The position numbers and the translations under genes are program-made. Shown piece after piece: positions 1-10,861 of a stretch of DNA of 64,000 nucleotides (its first letter is position 1; each line of letters opens with the position of its first letter). The stretch covers positions 10,770,001 through 10,834,000 of the forward strand of contig JASXTE010000016.1 in the NCBI GenBank assembly GCA_030280995.1. Reading direction: 5' to 3'. Source of the DNA: Hemileia vastatrix. Lineage: Eukaryota; Basidiomycota; Pucciniomycetes; Pucciniales; Zaghouaniaceae. Below the pieces are notes generated by a model, which saw only the letters and a program-made list of their open reading frames with translations, was not told where the DNA came from and did not search any database.

Positions 1-230
1 TTTTTCTGTTTTTCATTTTTCATTTTTCATTTTTTGTTTTTTCTTCTTTATAGCTGATATATCCAGACCAATAACTTTAACATGAAAGTAATGGATAAAA
101 AATAAATAAATACTATTAATACATTTAAATTGTTGATAATTGTTGATATTATTACATCACAATTTTTGATGTGAAAAGTTAAAATCCAACTTATTCCCTA
201 TATAAACCACTTTAATAGGGGGGGCAGGTA
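1..230. other. AT-rich flank without a gene
   Basis: T-rich low-complexity start (repeated CATTTTT) followed by AT-rich sequence and a G-run near 218-230. No coding signal is visible. The G-run directly precedes the terminus of the first Harbinger-like remnant. Confidence 0.6.
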
Positions 231-664
231 GGGGGGAGATCAGTTCTGGCTAATCCATACTTGACTTAAGTGTGCAGATTTCAAACCAAATCAACACTTA
301 AAATTTTGCAAAAAAAAAAAAAAAAAAAAAACACTTATTTCAAAAATGGGTTTCAGTTATGACCTGTCAAATCATCATATTTTCCCCAATGTTTTTTTTC
401 ACAACCACATGCTGGCCAAACCATCCTTTCTTGGTTCACCGAATCATTGTGACATGTCACATACAGATCACCCTCTCTACCCAACTATCCATGGCACACG
501 CCCCTAACTCAAATTTGCAACATGTTCTTGCCATATTTTTGAAATTTTTCTTTGTTATAATTTCTGACACAAATTTATACCTTTCTCATAAAAGTAAGTA
601 CCTTCCTTTTCATTTCGCAATTCATCACCTTTTTTTTTCACCTGAAGTTTTCATCCTTCCCTAA

Positions 665-1130
665 ATCTTGTGGTTGCTGAGATCTTGACCTTAAAGTTTG
701 AGTCTTTTTTTTTTTTTTTTTTTTTTTGCACTATTCATAGCTTGCTACATATTCAAGTTCACCCAAATTCCAACCTCACTTTTTCTCACTCTATTTTCTC
801 CTACCTTTTCATCAAGGTTAGTGTCATGTCCTTTTTTTTTCATGCCTATCTGATATCTCTTTTTTTCTATCATTAATGCACACTCCAATCTGTATAGGAC
901 ACCTCTCTGGATAATGGTGAACTAATTAAACCCTTGTTGTTGTCATTTTCACTATCACTTCTCAAAGTTTTATACAATTTTTTTAAAAAAAAAGTCAAAA
1001 TTAGGATCAGGTTTATTCCAATCTCATGTCCTTTTAACTGAAGATTCTCATAAAGCCTGCCTTTTATTTCCCTCAAACGGTTTAGAATTTGGTTCAAACT
1101 TAAAAAAATAAAGCTTCTGAAATGCTTATA
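665..1130 (+). repeat. Copy of the repeat family seen at 7100-8150
   Basis: Contains the phrases GTGGTTGCTGAGATCTTGAC, CTCACTCTATTTTCTCCTACC and TTAACTGAAGATTCTC, which recur in the same order at 6880-7560 and again to about 8150. A long T tract lies at about 705-727. No coding potential is evident; the minus-strand ORF over 873-1097 falls in this repeat and looks fortuitous. Confidence 0.5.
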
Positions 1131-2224
1131 TAATGATAATTTGCATATTAGTAGCAGTCATTTTGCATTTTCAAAGAAAATCTCAAGTTTACTGATTTCA
1201 TTTGCACTCTTGGGAATTTTCGGATTTATTTTGGTAAACTTTTGGTATCTTTTTGGGTTGGATTTTTCTAGTTTTATCACTTTTTGATTATATTAAAAAA
1301 TGAGAGTATTCTATTTTTATATAATTTTATATCATTATATTCAAATTCTTTCTGTATATTATAGAATCATATTGACTCAAATCAAAAAAAATAGATACAG
1401 TTCTTTATCATTCTAGGGACAATCATCAACCAACACAAGCTTCCCCAGGTTTGAAATTGTGTGATGACTTCACTCATGTTGGCTGTTCTTTTCAAATCAA
1501 TCAAGACTTAATAATTAGGGTAATTAAGGCCAGAAAAGAAGATTTTGCTACTTTTAAAATCTTAGGTTTACATGTAATGTTAAAGGTATAAGAAAGGTTA
1601 AAATTTTTCACTTTAAATTTCATAATTTAACATACACAATTCATTTATCCACTTCAATTACTTGAGGTTTTAGACTGTTGGGCTGTACTGCTGCAGTATC
1701 ACGTCTAAATTAATCTGTGACATGTTTTATTAAATTTATTTTGGATTCAATTTCATTTTATTGAAGTCTAATTACTTTATCTTTGTGTCTTTCTCCGAAT
1801 GGCTTTTTTATTCTTAATTTATGAATTGAAATTGAAATTTGGAAATCTGGACACCTTACTAGGTTAAAATGCAGGGGTAGTTATTGCCATTTTTTTTGAC
1901 TTGAAGATGAAAGAAAAAAATTTAGAAAAAAACCAATATTGTGTATTTTAGACCTATAAATTTGAAATGAATATAATTTCTACATTAGACATAGAAATTT
2001 ACATTCTTACAGGGATGCATTTTTGATTACAAACATGAATTCAACAATGTAACAGATTTTTATGATACCTAATTAAATTTTATTAAAAAGACATGATCAA
2101 GTAATGAAAAACTTTGATACATAAAGCATATCTGGTGAGAAAAAGCATTACCACTCTTTAAAACAGATAAAAAAATGCTATATCTTATTTTGGTCAAAGT
2201 TATTGTTTCGACCTTGAGCAGATT

Positions 2225-4988
2225 TGTCAGCCAGGCTTTCTCAGGAGCCCAGTAAAATGTTATGATACTTTATTGGAACCATAAGAGGGAATAAATTTAT
2301 GTATTTCATGTATTTAAAATAAAATATTTTATTGTATAATGAAATTATATAAATATTTTATTAATAAGTAAAATAATTATTATATTAATTTTATAATTAA
2401 GTAAATTATTTATATAGTTACATAAAGCATAATATATATTATATTCTATAAATCATGGCACATTTTTATGTATTTAATATTTATAAATTAATAATTAATT
2501 ATTTATAAATATTTATTATAAGTGTAATGGTAAAATTAAATTATAATGTACTTCAAACTTAATTAATAAAATTTTTATATTAAATAAAACTTTTCATATG
2601 TTATTATCCATAAATATTGGGCGCTTTTTTGACCCTTAATTGTGTCAGAAAAATTATTAAATAAGTTAAAACACTTATTTAATAAAAGGGTATTAAAACC
2701 CTCACTTTAAAATAGCAATATCATTAAATTAATTACTTGTTTGATTCAAACTAGTTATTGCACTAATTAAATGGTTAAAACAATTAATTATTTCTGTTTT
2801 ATACTAGGTTAAATTGATTACATAAATTTTTTCATCAAAATAATTTTATTTGTTTCAATTAAAACACTTAAATCTCATTGTAATACCTGTTTTGGAGTAT
2901 TTTACTCACAGTTCTTATGTTTCAGACTTATTTAGTTACTCATTATTTTAATTAACTGGTTTGGGAAACTATGGTGGGAAAATTTATCAGGCTAAGATCA
3001 ACTAAAAGGATGTGAACTAGCTTGAAAAAGTCTTTTTCTAGAAGATTTAAATGGTCCTATATGAATACTGTAGTATAAATCCAAAAAGTAGTAAAATATA
3101 ATTCAAAATAAAGGTTTCAGTAATAAAATTCTCACTAGTTTTATATATGGCTAACAATCTTTTTAGTTGGTAGAAAAATACATTTTATTAATTCAGATAC
3201 TATTCAAAAGACTTCTAAAAGTACTAATTAATTTGTATTGTAATTTATTTGGTTATATGGTTTAAATTGTAATGATAAAGAATGTAGAAACAAGATCCAA
3301 AAACCTCCTCCTTTTATACACACTGAGTTCCTTAATGAATCCCTTGATGTACCACTCTAATACACAGTTAATGATGCCTCCAGCCAACTAATAGACATGT
3401 CCATCAACACCCCCAGTAACCCATAATGTAATTAGAAGAGTAATAACCACCAAAATCCTGTAATAATAAGGAAAATCCATCAAAATTAATGAATAAGATA
3501 AATAGAGAGTATATGCGTATTAAACAATAATATAAAAGACTAAAGAGGGAATTTTTAAGGTTAATAATAGCTTAATAATAGGGGGACTCGCTTTAGAAAT
3601 GATGGGGCTAATCATGACATTATACTACATGAAATTTCCATTCAAAAATGACCAATATTGGCTGAGAAACCACCCAGAAACTCAAAAAAGAGTGTGAGAT
3701 GTGGGGTAACTACATGCAGTCCTTGGCAGGTGCTTGCATGGGTAAATCCTTGACTAGATTTAGGGGAATTTAAGTGTGGTGATGAAATAAGATTCCAAGA
3801 ATGAGGTTATTAATGAAATTAGTGCATATAAACAGGGTCAATGCATTATTAATTAAGCTAGGACACTAAATAAGCACCTCTCGCCTATTTTAGCGTGTTT
3901 CCCCACAGTGGGTGTAGAATGTAAGGTAATTATAGTGTGAAAAAGCTAACTTTGCTAAAATTGAAGCTATACACATAGAAAAAAAGCAGGCAGTATGTGG
4001 CCAGTACACAGAAGCCATTTCTGGCATAAAAAACACCAAATTTGAAAAGTGCTATTTTTATAAATTTAAGTAGCCAAATCAATAGTCCCAAATGAGACAA
4101 ATTGATCTGTCAAAGCGCAATTTTGATATTCTCAAATTTATGGTGCATATAATCAACTTTTAAGTGAAATAAAGCACATTTCTTGTTTTTTGCATAAAAC
4201 AGTGAAAATAACAGCTTTAAATGTACTTAAAAATTATGTAGCCTTATACTTAAGCTTCTTAAGATTAAACTAACATATCCCAACTTAATATTAAGTACAT
4301 AAGACTTATAAAAGGTGGATATATGCATGTATATAAGGTGTTATAATGGCATTTTTTGTGTATTAACATAATTTTACTTATGTATATTGTTTGTGTACTC
4401 TCAATTATTATTCCCATGTATAGTTCATGTGCTTAGCAAACTTAAAAGTAATTTTTACTCAGTCCTGGTGATATACAGGCTGACAAAATTAGTCTCTTAC
4501 TCATGGGTTTAATTATTTGTTTCATGTTTTTCTCTTAATATCTATGTTTTACTTATATTCTTTTATTTTCTTGTTTCACTTTATTACTATTTTGTATATA
4601 CTCATTATTGGAGCTTCAGAGCTCCCCTTTCTTATATAAAGGCCTTGGGTAATCTCTTTTAGCCCCATTACTTATATTATCTTATCATTTTTTTAATACA
4701 TTATTATATTAATTATTTGTGGCACTTGTCTCCCTTTTAATTGCTATATTAAATAAATTAAAGGTTGCTTTAAGATTTTTAGTAATCAGTAGTTTATATT
4801 TAAGCAGAGAAAAAATAAAAAACTTACTATTGTACTCCAGTTCACCCATTGTCATTATTTCTACCAAAACAAATATCTCATCATCACTTTATCCTTTAGT
4901 TCTTTTCTCCCTTCTCTTCATTTATCTTTAAACTTGTTTTTTTCCCTTTCCTTTCTCCTCTTGTACCTTTTTTTCCTTCTTCTAGACA
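2225..4988 (+). mobile_element. Solo LTR of gypsy family C (interrupted by a solo LTR of family A)
   Basis: Begins TGTCAGCCAGG and ends TTCTAGACA, as do the LTRs at 27417-28687 and 53635-55366. Removing the nested family A LTR and its 5-bp duplication leaves about 1258 bp, close to the 1271 and ~1269 bp of the two other C LTRs. The promoter-like segment CTTATATAAAGGCCTTGGGTAATC at about 4633 matches the TATATAAGG region of those LTRs. It interrupts the H1 transposase on the minus strand. Flanks AGATT and AACAA do not match, so no target-site duplication is visible. No internal retroelement sequence follows, hence a solo LTR. Confidence 0.8.
2985..4485 (-). mobile_element. Solo LTR of gypsy family A, inverted, nested in the C LTR
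   Basis: Reads as the reverse complement of the family A LTR at 32598-34099, from CAGGCTAAGATCAA at the left to ATATACAGGCTGACA at the right. Length is 1501 bp against 1502 bp. Flanks are an exact 5-bp duplication AAATT (2980-2984 and 4486-4490). The first dinucleotide is TA rather than TG. It is clearly more diverged than the two LTRs of the full-length A element. The flanks joined together restore the family C LTR sequence around TGGTGGGAAA...TCTTACTCATG. Confidence 0.85.
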
Positions 4989-5521
4989 AACAAGCCAATA
5001 AGTTTTCTGACTCTAAGAAATAGTTGTACCACCAATGAAACCAATACATTCTGGGAAACCATCTTCTTACATAACCTGAGATGATTCAAGTTTCTCTTCT
5101 TTTTTTAGACAGGTGAGAAGTTGAGATTCCAAGGAGTTGATAGTGGTGATGCATAATTTGGTATAAGTGTTAACAGAACCATACCCTAAATCAAAGACAT
5201 TTTCCAAACATTTCAAGACAGCTCCATTACAATTGGAACCCAAATAACATATTGTGAAAGCTAATTGAATTGAAGAATAATGATGTTGTTTTTGAGAATA
5301 ATTTTTAATCAAAGGGTGATCCTTAATAAGCTCAACCAATTTAACAAAAAATTTCTGGGAAGTCCTGAATAGCTATCTAAAACTAGGAAAAGATAGTTTA
5401 AGAAGTGTCTGGATGGTTTTATTGGAAGTATGAAGTACTTGAGCCTTTCTGGGAAGAAGGTAATTCTTCCTGGAAATTTTTGATAAAATAAATCATCTTC
5501 AAGATTAGAATCAGAGTCCAA
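4989..5521 (-). pseudogene. PIF/Harbinger transposase (DDE_Tnp_4-like), N-terminal fragment
   Basis: Minus-strand reading gives a segment with IQLAFTICYLGSNCNG, then LGYGSVNTYTKLCITTI, then an EDGFPECIGF-like stretch near 5000-5060. From family knowledge, Harbinger transposases have this order: an 'QLA..L.RLGS.G.G' helix block, a 'G.G.V..YT.R...A' block, then 'GF.DGT' around the first catalytic Asp. Here that motif reads IGFIGGT, so the Asp is lost. The initiator ATG is altered (ATTTCCAGG where H2 and H3 have ATGGC). The reading frame is cut by the C solo LTR and resumes at about 2224 on the far side. Non-functional. H3 is the best-preserved copy in the window. Confidence 0.6.
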
Positions 5522-6254
5522 GAAAAGATCATAAGCTATAAAAGTTGTTGCTTGATGTAATTTACCAAAATTTTAGAGCAAAGAAGTCATTACTCTTATG
5601 TGATATAAAAATTTAAATGATGTAAAATGATTTGAGATATAAAGTGTTATTCTGAGGAGTGCTGTGTATGAATGGGATGATGCTGACAAATCAGTGAAAT
5701 GAGATTTTATGGTGAAATCTGCAATTTTGGTTGAGAAAGTGTAGATTTGAGTGAAATAAGTGACTTATTTCACTTTTAAAATACACCAGTGTTTGGGCTA
5801 GTGTGTTTCCGAATTCCACACTTAGATAAATGCAGTTCTGGCCAATGTGCACTTACAAATCCACACTTAAATTTGACCAAATCTGCACCTATTTAAGTGC
5901 AGATTTCCAAAACACACTAGCCCCAACACTGGTGGATTTCAAAATGAAATAAGTCACTTATTTCACTCAAATCTGCACTTTCTCAACCAAAAGTGCTGAT
6001 TTCACCATAACATCTCATTTCACTGATTTTTCAACATCATCCCATTCATACACAGCACTTCTCAGTGTAACACTTTATAACTCAAAACATTGTACATCAC
6101 TAAAATTTTTATACCACATAAGAGTCATGACTTCCTTGCCCTCAAATCATAATAAGCTTCATCAAGCAATAAATTTCACAGCTCTTGATCTCCTCTTGGA
6201 CTCAGATTGAAATTATGATTTTGATCTTGAAGAATTTTTATTTTTTTATCAAAA

Positions 6255-6443
6255 ATGGCTAGGAAATGTTACCTTCTTCCAAGAAAGGCTCAAGTACTTC
6301 ATACCCCCAAGTACACCATCAAAACACTTCTTAAACTATCTGTACCCAGTTTTAGACAGTTTTTCAGGACTTCTCATGAATTTTTTCATAGAATGGTTAT
6401 TCATATTTGCATATTGACTTTGATTTTGAATTTTCTGTTATAA
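6255..6443 (+). pseudogene. Harbinger-like transposase, N-terminal stub
   Basis: Starts MARKCYLLPRKAQVLHTPKY and aligns with the H3 product MARKFSLLPRNPQKLNKFKY, so the ATG at 6255 is supported by two copies. Similarity continues to about 6400 (LKLSVPSFRQFFRTS against LKLSDTSFKQLSRTS) and then stops abruptly. The later LGSNGNG and catalytic blocks are absent. The rest was probably deleted or replaced by the repeats that follow. Not functional. Confidence 0.5.
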
Positions 6444-7099
6444 TCTCTTTTTTTCAAGCCTCTTTGTTTTCTTCATCAACTCAACATCAAACCACATAAT
6501 TCCTGAAATTGCATAATTTTTCAGTCATTATTTTTTAATTTCATCACTCATATCCATTTCCTCCTCTCCTCTTTCATCCCTCAAATAATTTGAAGTAAAT
6601 TTTTTTCTCAACTCCTCTCTCAAGGTAGGTCATGTTTTCATTTCTACTTATATACTTGCTAATTTAATTTTTTGTTTTGTTTTTTGTATCTAAATTTTTT
6701 TAGTAAGTGTTTATTTTTTGATTTGAAAGGTAAAATTAGCCTTTTTTCTTCTCTCCCTTTTTTCTTTCTTTTTTAGAGCCATCATCCTACTCTTCAACCC
6801 TCCTTGGCGTGGCCATTATTTCCCCTTTCCCCTATTTCACTTTTTTTTTGGTTTCATGTCATTGAAACACATAAATTGAACATTCTTCAAGCATTTCACT
6901 TGCTCCATATTCAATTTCCTCCAAATTACGACTTCACTCTTTCTCACTCTATTTTTCCTACCTTTCAATATAGGTATATTTCATCTCCTTTTTTTCATGT
7001 CTATATGATATATCTTTCTTTCTATGAAAAATACATACTCAAATATATGTAGGACTCATATCTGGATAACAGTGGACTTATTCAACTCCTCATGTTGTC

Positions 7100-8150
7100 A
7101 TTTTATTATCGCTTTACAAGTTTTTGTAAAATTTTGAAAATTTGATTAGGAATTATGATTAGATTTCTTCAAAATCTAATTTAATTTTAATTTGAGATAT
7201 TTCTGAAGGCTTTATTTCATTTCCTACAAACAGATTTGAATTTGGTACAGTGGTTGCTGAGATATTGACCTTAAAAGTTAAGCCTTTTTTTTCTAAATTT
7301 GAATTTTCTTCTTTCATTTTTTTATATAAAAATTAGAGTTAGGTTTGTTAAAATCAAATTTAATTTAACTGAAGATTCTCCTGAAGCCTATCTTTCATTT
7401 CCCACAAACAGGTTTGAATTAGGTTCACTGGTTTCTGGGATTTTGACCCTTGAATTTGAGCCTTTTTTCCAAATTTTACTTAATTTATTTTATGTTTTTA
7501 TATTGCATAAATAGATAATAAGGCTTCTGAAACTTTTAACTGATAATTATATAGGCTTTTATCTCACTCTTGTTGGAATATTAATCATAACTTTTCATGT
7601 TTTTGTGCAATTCTGAGAATCAGAGTCAGTATTAGGGTTAAGTTTATTTGAATCTACTGGATTTTTAGCTGAAGATACTTCTGATGCCTATCTTTCATTT
7701 ACAGCAAACTGATTTGAATTCAGCTCAGTGGTTGCTGAGATATTGATCTTTAAAGATAATCATTTTTTCCCAATGTCACTTTTATTTATTTCATAATACA
7801 TATCATAATTTTTACATTATGCAATTACCCTTCCAGATTCCTATGATTATCTAGGCTTTTATCTCCCTCTTTTTAGAATTTTCATCATCACTTTTCAATT
7901 TTTTTGTGAAATTTTGAAAATCAGAGTCAGTATAAGGGTTAGGTTATTCAAATATACTGTCCTGTTAGCTGAAGATCCATCAGAAGCCTAAATTTCATTT
8001 ACATCAAACCAATTTGAATTTGGTTCAGTGGTTGATGAGATATTGACCTTTAAAGTTGGGCCTTTTTTTCCAAATTTCACATTTATTTATTTCATAATGC
8101 ATAACATAACATTTACATCATGCATTTATCCTTCCAGATTCCTCACACTA
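7100..8150 (+). repeat. Degenerate tandem repeat, about four units of 180-300 bp
   Basis: Four ordered copies of a unit with the marks TTTTGAAAATCAGAGTCAG, TAGCTGAAGAT, CATTTCC(C)ACAAACA, CAGTGGTTGCTGAGATATTG and GCCTTTTTTTCCAAATTT. The 'gctgagatattgacc' mark is found near 7255, 7430, 7730 and 8035, so spacing is about 178 bp and then about 300 bp. A fifth, isolated copy lies at 665-1130. No conserved reading frame; most likely non-coding body sequence of the H1/H2 elements. Confidence 0.6.
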
Positions 8151-8210
8151 CCTTTCTCTTTACTTATTATTCTTCTCTTTCATCAAGGTGTGTTTTTTTC
8201 TTTTTCTTAA

Positions 8211-9005
8211 TATTTTCATATGTCTAACCCTTCACTCATTTTTGCTGCTTTTATCAGATCAGTCAAAAGTTAGTCCAAAAAATCAAAAAGGTAAAAAAAG
8301 GAAGATAAAATTAATAAATTTACAAACCTTCAGGTAGTTAAAAATATTTTGGGGATTTGTAAATTCATCTAATATTTTTTATTCTTTCATAAATTTTCAA
8401 TAAATTAATCTGATATTTCAATCTACTAAAATAAAGTAATGAGCCAATGACCTTGTGTTGTATAAACTTTAATCATGATAGCATTAAATTATTTCATGGG
8501 GTTCATCTTGCCTATACCTGTGGAAATTCCCAAACATATTTTCTAGACTTGATCTGCATTTTGGCTTGAGGAATTTTCATTACTTTAAAACTAGTAAATT
8601 TGATTTATCTTATTTATTTATTTATTAATTTAAGGAATTATATTAAATTTTGGTGATTTTCATCCCTTACTTCAATAAAATTCAAGCAAGGGTGTTTCAA
8701 AATTTTCAAATCTGACATGGAAAATTGATGACTTAGAAAAATTTGGTGATACCCACCCCTTTCTTTGATAAAATTCAGGGGAGGTTATTGCCAAATTTTT
8801 CAAATAGATATATAATTTTTTTGACTTAGCTTTATTTAGAAATGCATATTGGTGGTGAGGTGATAAGATTATGTTGGTGATGAGAATTTTTGTACAAGTG
8901 TCAGTATTATTTTACCATCTGAAATTCCAAAATTCCAATATTTTAGAGTCCAGTAATAGCAAATGGTGTTATCAGAGTCTCATGATATAACTATTTTTGA
9001 TAAGA
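8211..9005. other. AT-rich interior of H2 without recognisable gene
   Basis: No ORF or repeat that I recognise. Two similar phrases about a 'bad frame' of ATTCAAGCAAGGGTGTTTC and ATTCAGGGGAGGTTATTG at about 8680 and 8775 suggest a short local duplication. Confidence 0.4.
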
Positions 9006-9263
9006 TTAAAAGTAAATATTAAATTGGGAACCAAAAAGAATATCCATTTCCTCATAGAGAAGACACATGACATTGAGCTTTTTGGAAACTGTAGTGATTC
9101 CATTCTCCAAATCATAATAATCAATACCAAAGCCAGTGGAAGTGGAAAAGAAATGAGCCTTTTTAGATTTTGATTGATAAATTTTGAAGCTCTCCTTCAT
9201 TTTTTTAGGATTGATGTTGATTCTCCCTTTTATTTTCTTTTTTACTTCATTTTCCATTAACAA
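9006..9263 (-). CDS. Possible Myb/SANT-like partner protein fragment of the Harbinger element
   Basis: An 85-residue minus-strand ORF lying just inside the right terminus of H2. Its first third is Lys-rich (EVKKKIKGRININPKKMKES). The middle reads STSTGFGIDYYDLENGITTV and the end KLNVMCLLYEEMDILFGSQ. From memory, a 'GFG....GI.T...KL..MCP.YE.MD.LFG...N' pattern occurs in rust proteins linked to transposons, and PIF/Harbinger elements often encode a second, Myb/SANT-like protein near the end opposite the transposase. The position fits that. It is probably a fragment: the frame upstream of the ATG remains coding-like and no full domain is present. Function is inferred, not shown. Confidence 0.35.
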   Translation of the reverse strand: MLMENEVKKKIKGRININPKKMKESFKIYQSKSKKAHFFSTSTGFGIDYYDLENGITTVSKKLNVMCLLYEEMDILFGSQFNIYF

Positions 9264-9735
9264 AAAGCCATTGACCTTTGATGAAGGTAGACATCTAATT
9301 TGGGGAGGTTTAAAACATTAAAAAAGAAGGAAAAAACATTCCTTTTTGAAATTTTGCAATAATTTGTTTCAAATCTCAGTGAAGGGTGTGTGCTAAGGAT
9401 TAATGAGAGGATTGAGGTCTGGGTGTCACATGTGACAGGGAGGGGGCGGGAAAGGTAGCAAGGATGTGGCCAACATGTGTTTTTGAGAAAAAAAATCAGG
9501 ATAAAAGTGCTGATTTGAGGTCATAACTGACAGCCATTTTTGAAATAAGTGACTTTTTTGAAGAATTTAAATGCTGATTTGGTTTAAAATCCTCGCTTAA
9601 GTTAAGTGTGGACTTTCCAGAACTGACACCCCCTACTATATTCTCTATCAATCACTTCATATGTTATAGCAGTTTGAGTTTATTTCATTTCTATTGCTTG
9701 CATTATTACTGAAACTTGCAACCCTCACTCCATTA

Positions 9736-10861
9736 GGGGGTGTCAGTTCTGTAGAATTTGAAATTAAAAACCCAAATTTATCTCAGTGCATATTTCCAAA
9801 GCACAATAGCCTTAAAACTGGTGTATTTGAAAAGTGAAATAAGTCACAAATTTCATTCAAATCATCACTATCTCAATCAAAAGCTCTGGTTTCACCTTAA
9901 AGTCCCATTTCACTGATTTTTCAGCATCATTACATTTATATGCAGAACTTGGAAGCATAAAACCTCATAAATCAAAGAATTTCAGATTATTTCACTTTTT
10001 ATACCATATAAGAGTAATTCCTTTATTTCTCTCAAATTATGATAGACTTTATCTAGAAATCAATTTAATAGCTCTTGATCTCCTCTTGAATTATGATTCT
10101 TATCTCAAATAAGACTTTTTTGTCTTATCATAAATGGCCAGGAAATTTTCCCTTCTTCCCAGAAATCCACAAAAACTTAATAAGTTTAAGTATACCATTC
10201 ACAAACTCCTAAAACTATCTGACACCAGTTTTAAACAACTATCCAGGACTTCCAAGGAATGTTTCCTAAAATTGGTCAAGCTTATAAAGTATCACCCCTT
10301 TTTCACAATGATTCTCAAAAACAACAGCATTATCTTTCAATTAAATTGGCTGTCTTACTATTTAATTTGGGCTCCAATGATGATGGAGCTTTCTTAAAAT
10401 TTTTGGAAATTTTTCTCTCTTCAGGGTATGCCTCAATTAGTAGCTATACCAAACAATGCATCACTGCTATTCTTTCCTTATATTCTCATACTCTTTTTTT
10501 TATGAAAAAAAGACCAACTTGAATAATCTAATCTTATTAAAGAAGAGGGTTTCACAGAATGTATTGGTTTTTTTAATGATGCAACTATTCCATTAATTCA
10601 GAACCGTGATCAAGGTGGAAAAAATTACTTTGATGTAAAAAAGAGGTAGCATTTTTCTTCTCTGGTTCAAATAGTGCCAATGCTTTTTTTCTAGAGATAA
10701 CTTACATTCACAAAAATTTTCTACTACTTGCTCATCTTTATTGTTAATGCCATCCATTTAAAAACCATAAAAATCTGGTACATTGTTGAATTGTGTTTTT
10801 AATCTAAAAAAAATCCATATAAGTTCATAAATTTTTTATATTTCTAATATAAAGTTAATTT
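9736..10861 (+). mobile_element. H3: PIF/Harbinger-like transposon, 5' part
   Basis: Starts with GGGGGTGTCAGTTCTG at 9736, the same terminus as the right end of H2, only about 100 bp away. Matches H2 from 5838 through the transposase start. Carries the longest transposase remnant of the window. No matching right terminus is found before the E1 element at 10862, and the sequence after 13030 does not obviously resume it, so the 3' half is missing or unrecognisable. Confidence 0.55.
10134..10652 (+). pseudogene. PIF/Harbinger transposase (DDE_Tnp_4-like), frameshifted
   Basis: Starts MARKFSLLPRNPQKLNKFKY at 10134. About residue 45 the coherent reading moves into the next frame (from about 10259), giving QQHYLSIKLAVLLFNLGS, then DDGAFLKFLEIFLSSGYASI and SSYTKQCITAI. 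Around 10545-10650 a third segment reads GFTECIGFFNDATIPL and then YFDVKKR before a TAG stop. 'GFxDAT' fits the region of the first catalytic Asp, and 'YFDVKKRYS' the following conserved block of Harbinger transposases. At least two frameshifts and the final stop make it inactive. Remaining catalytic residues are not recognised. Confidence 0.6.

Larger units (their letters stand above)
231..5836 (-). mobile_element. H1: PIF/Harbinger-like DNA transposon remnant, inverted orientation
   Basis: The left end (231 onward, GGGGGGAGATCAGTTCTGG) matches, over roughly 300 bp, the reverse complement of the right end of H2 (about 9330-9633). The right part (5837 back to about 5000) matches the 5' end of H2 and H3 in reverse and carries a minus-strand transposase fragment. 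That fragment continues beyond a solo LTR insertion: 2150-2224 reversed matches H3 around 10600-10670. The outermost ~50 bp at the 5837 end are missing. A block at about 665-1130 belongs to a repeat also present at 7100-8150. Assignment to PIF/Harbinger rests on the transposase residues, see 4989-5521. Confidence 0.55.
5838..9633 (+). mobile_element. H2: PIF/Harbinger-like DNA transposon, internally rearranged
   Basis: The left end CAGTTCTGGCCAATGTGC near 5838 and the right end CCAGAACTGACACCCCC at 9633 are inverted relative to each other. The right end is the fuller terminus (reversed: GGGGGTGTCAGTTCTGG). The left part matches H3 from 9736 for several hundred bases and starts a transposase at 6255. 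The right end carries a minus-strand ORF (9006-9263). The interior (6440-8990) is largely repeats. H1 and H2 meet head to head at about 5837, giving an imperfect palindrome of their 5' ends (about 5620-6050). Confidence 0.5.

Noticed and set aside
873..1097. 74-residue minus-strand ORF
   Set aside because: Falls in a repeat present several times at 7100-8150 where the frame is not conserved.
2225..4988. Complete C element at the left end
   Set aside because: No internal coding sequence between the C LTR ends; only the nested A LTR, so a solo LTR.
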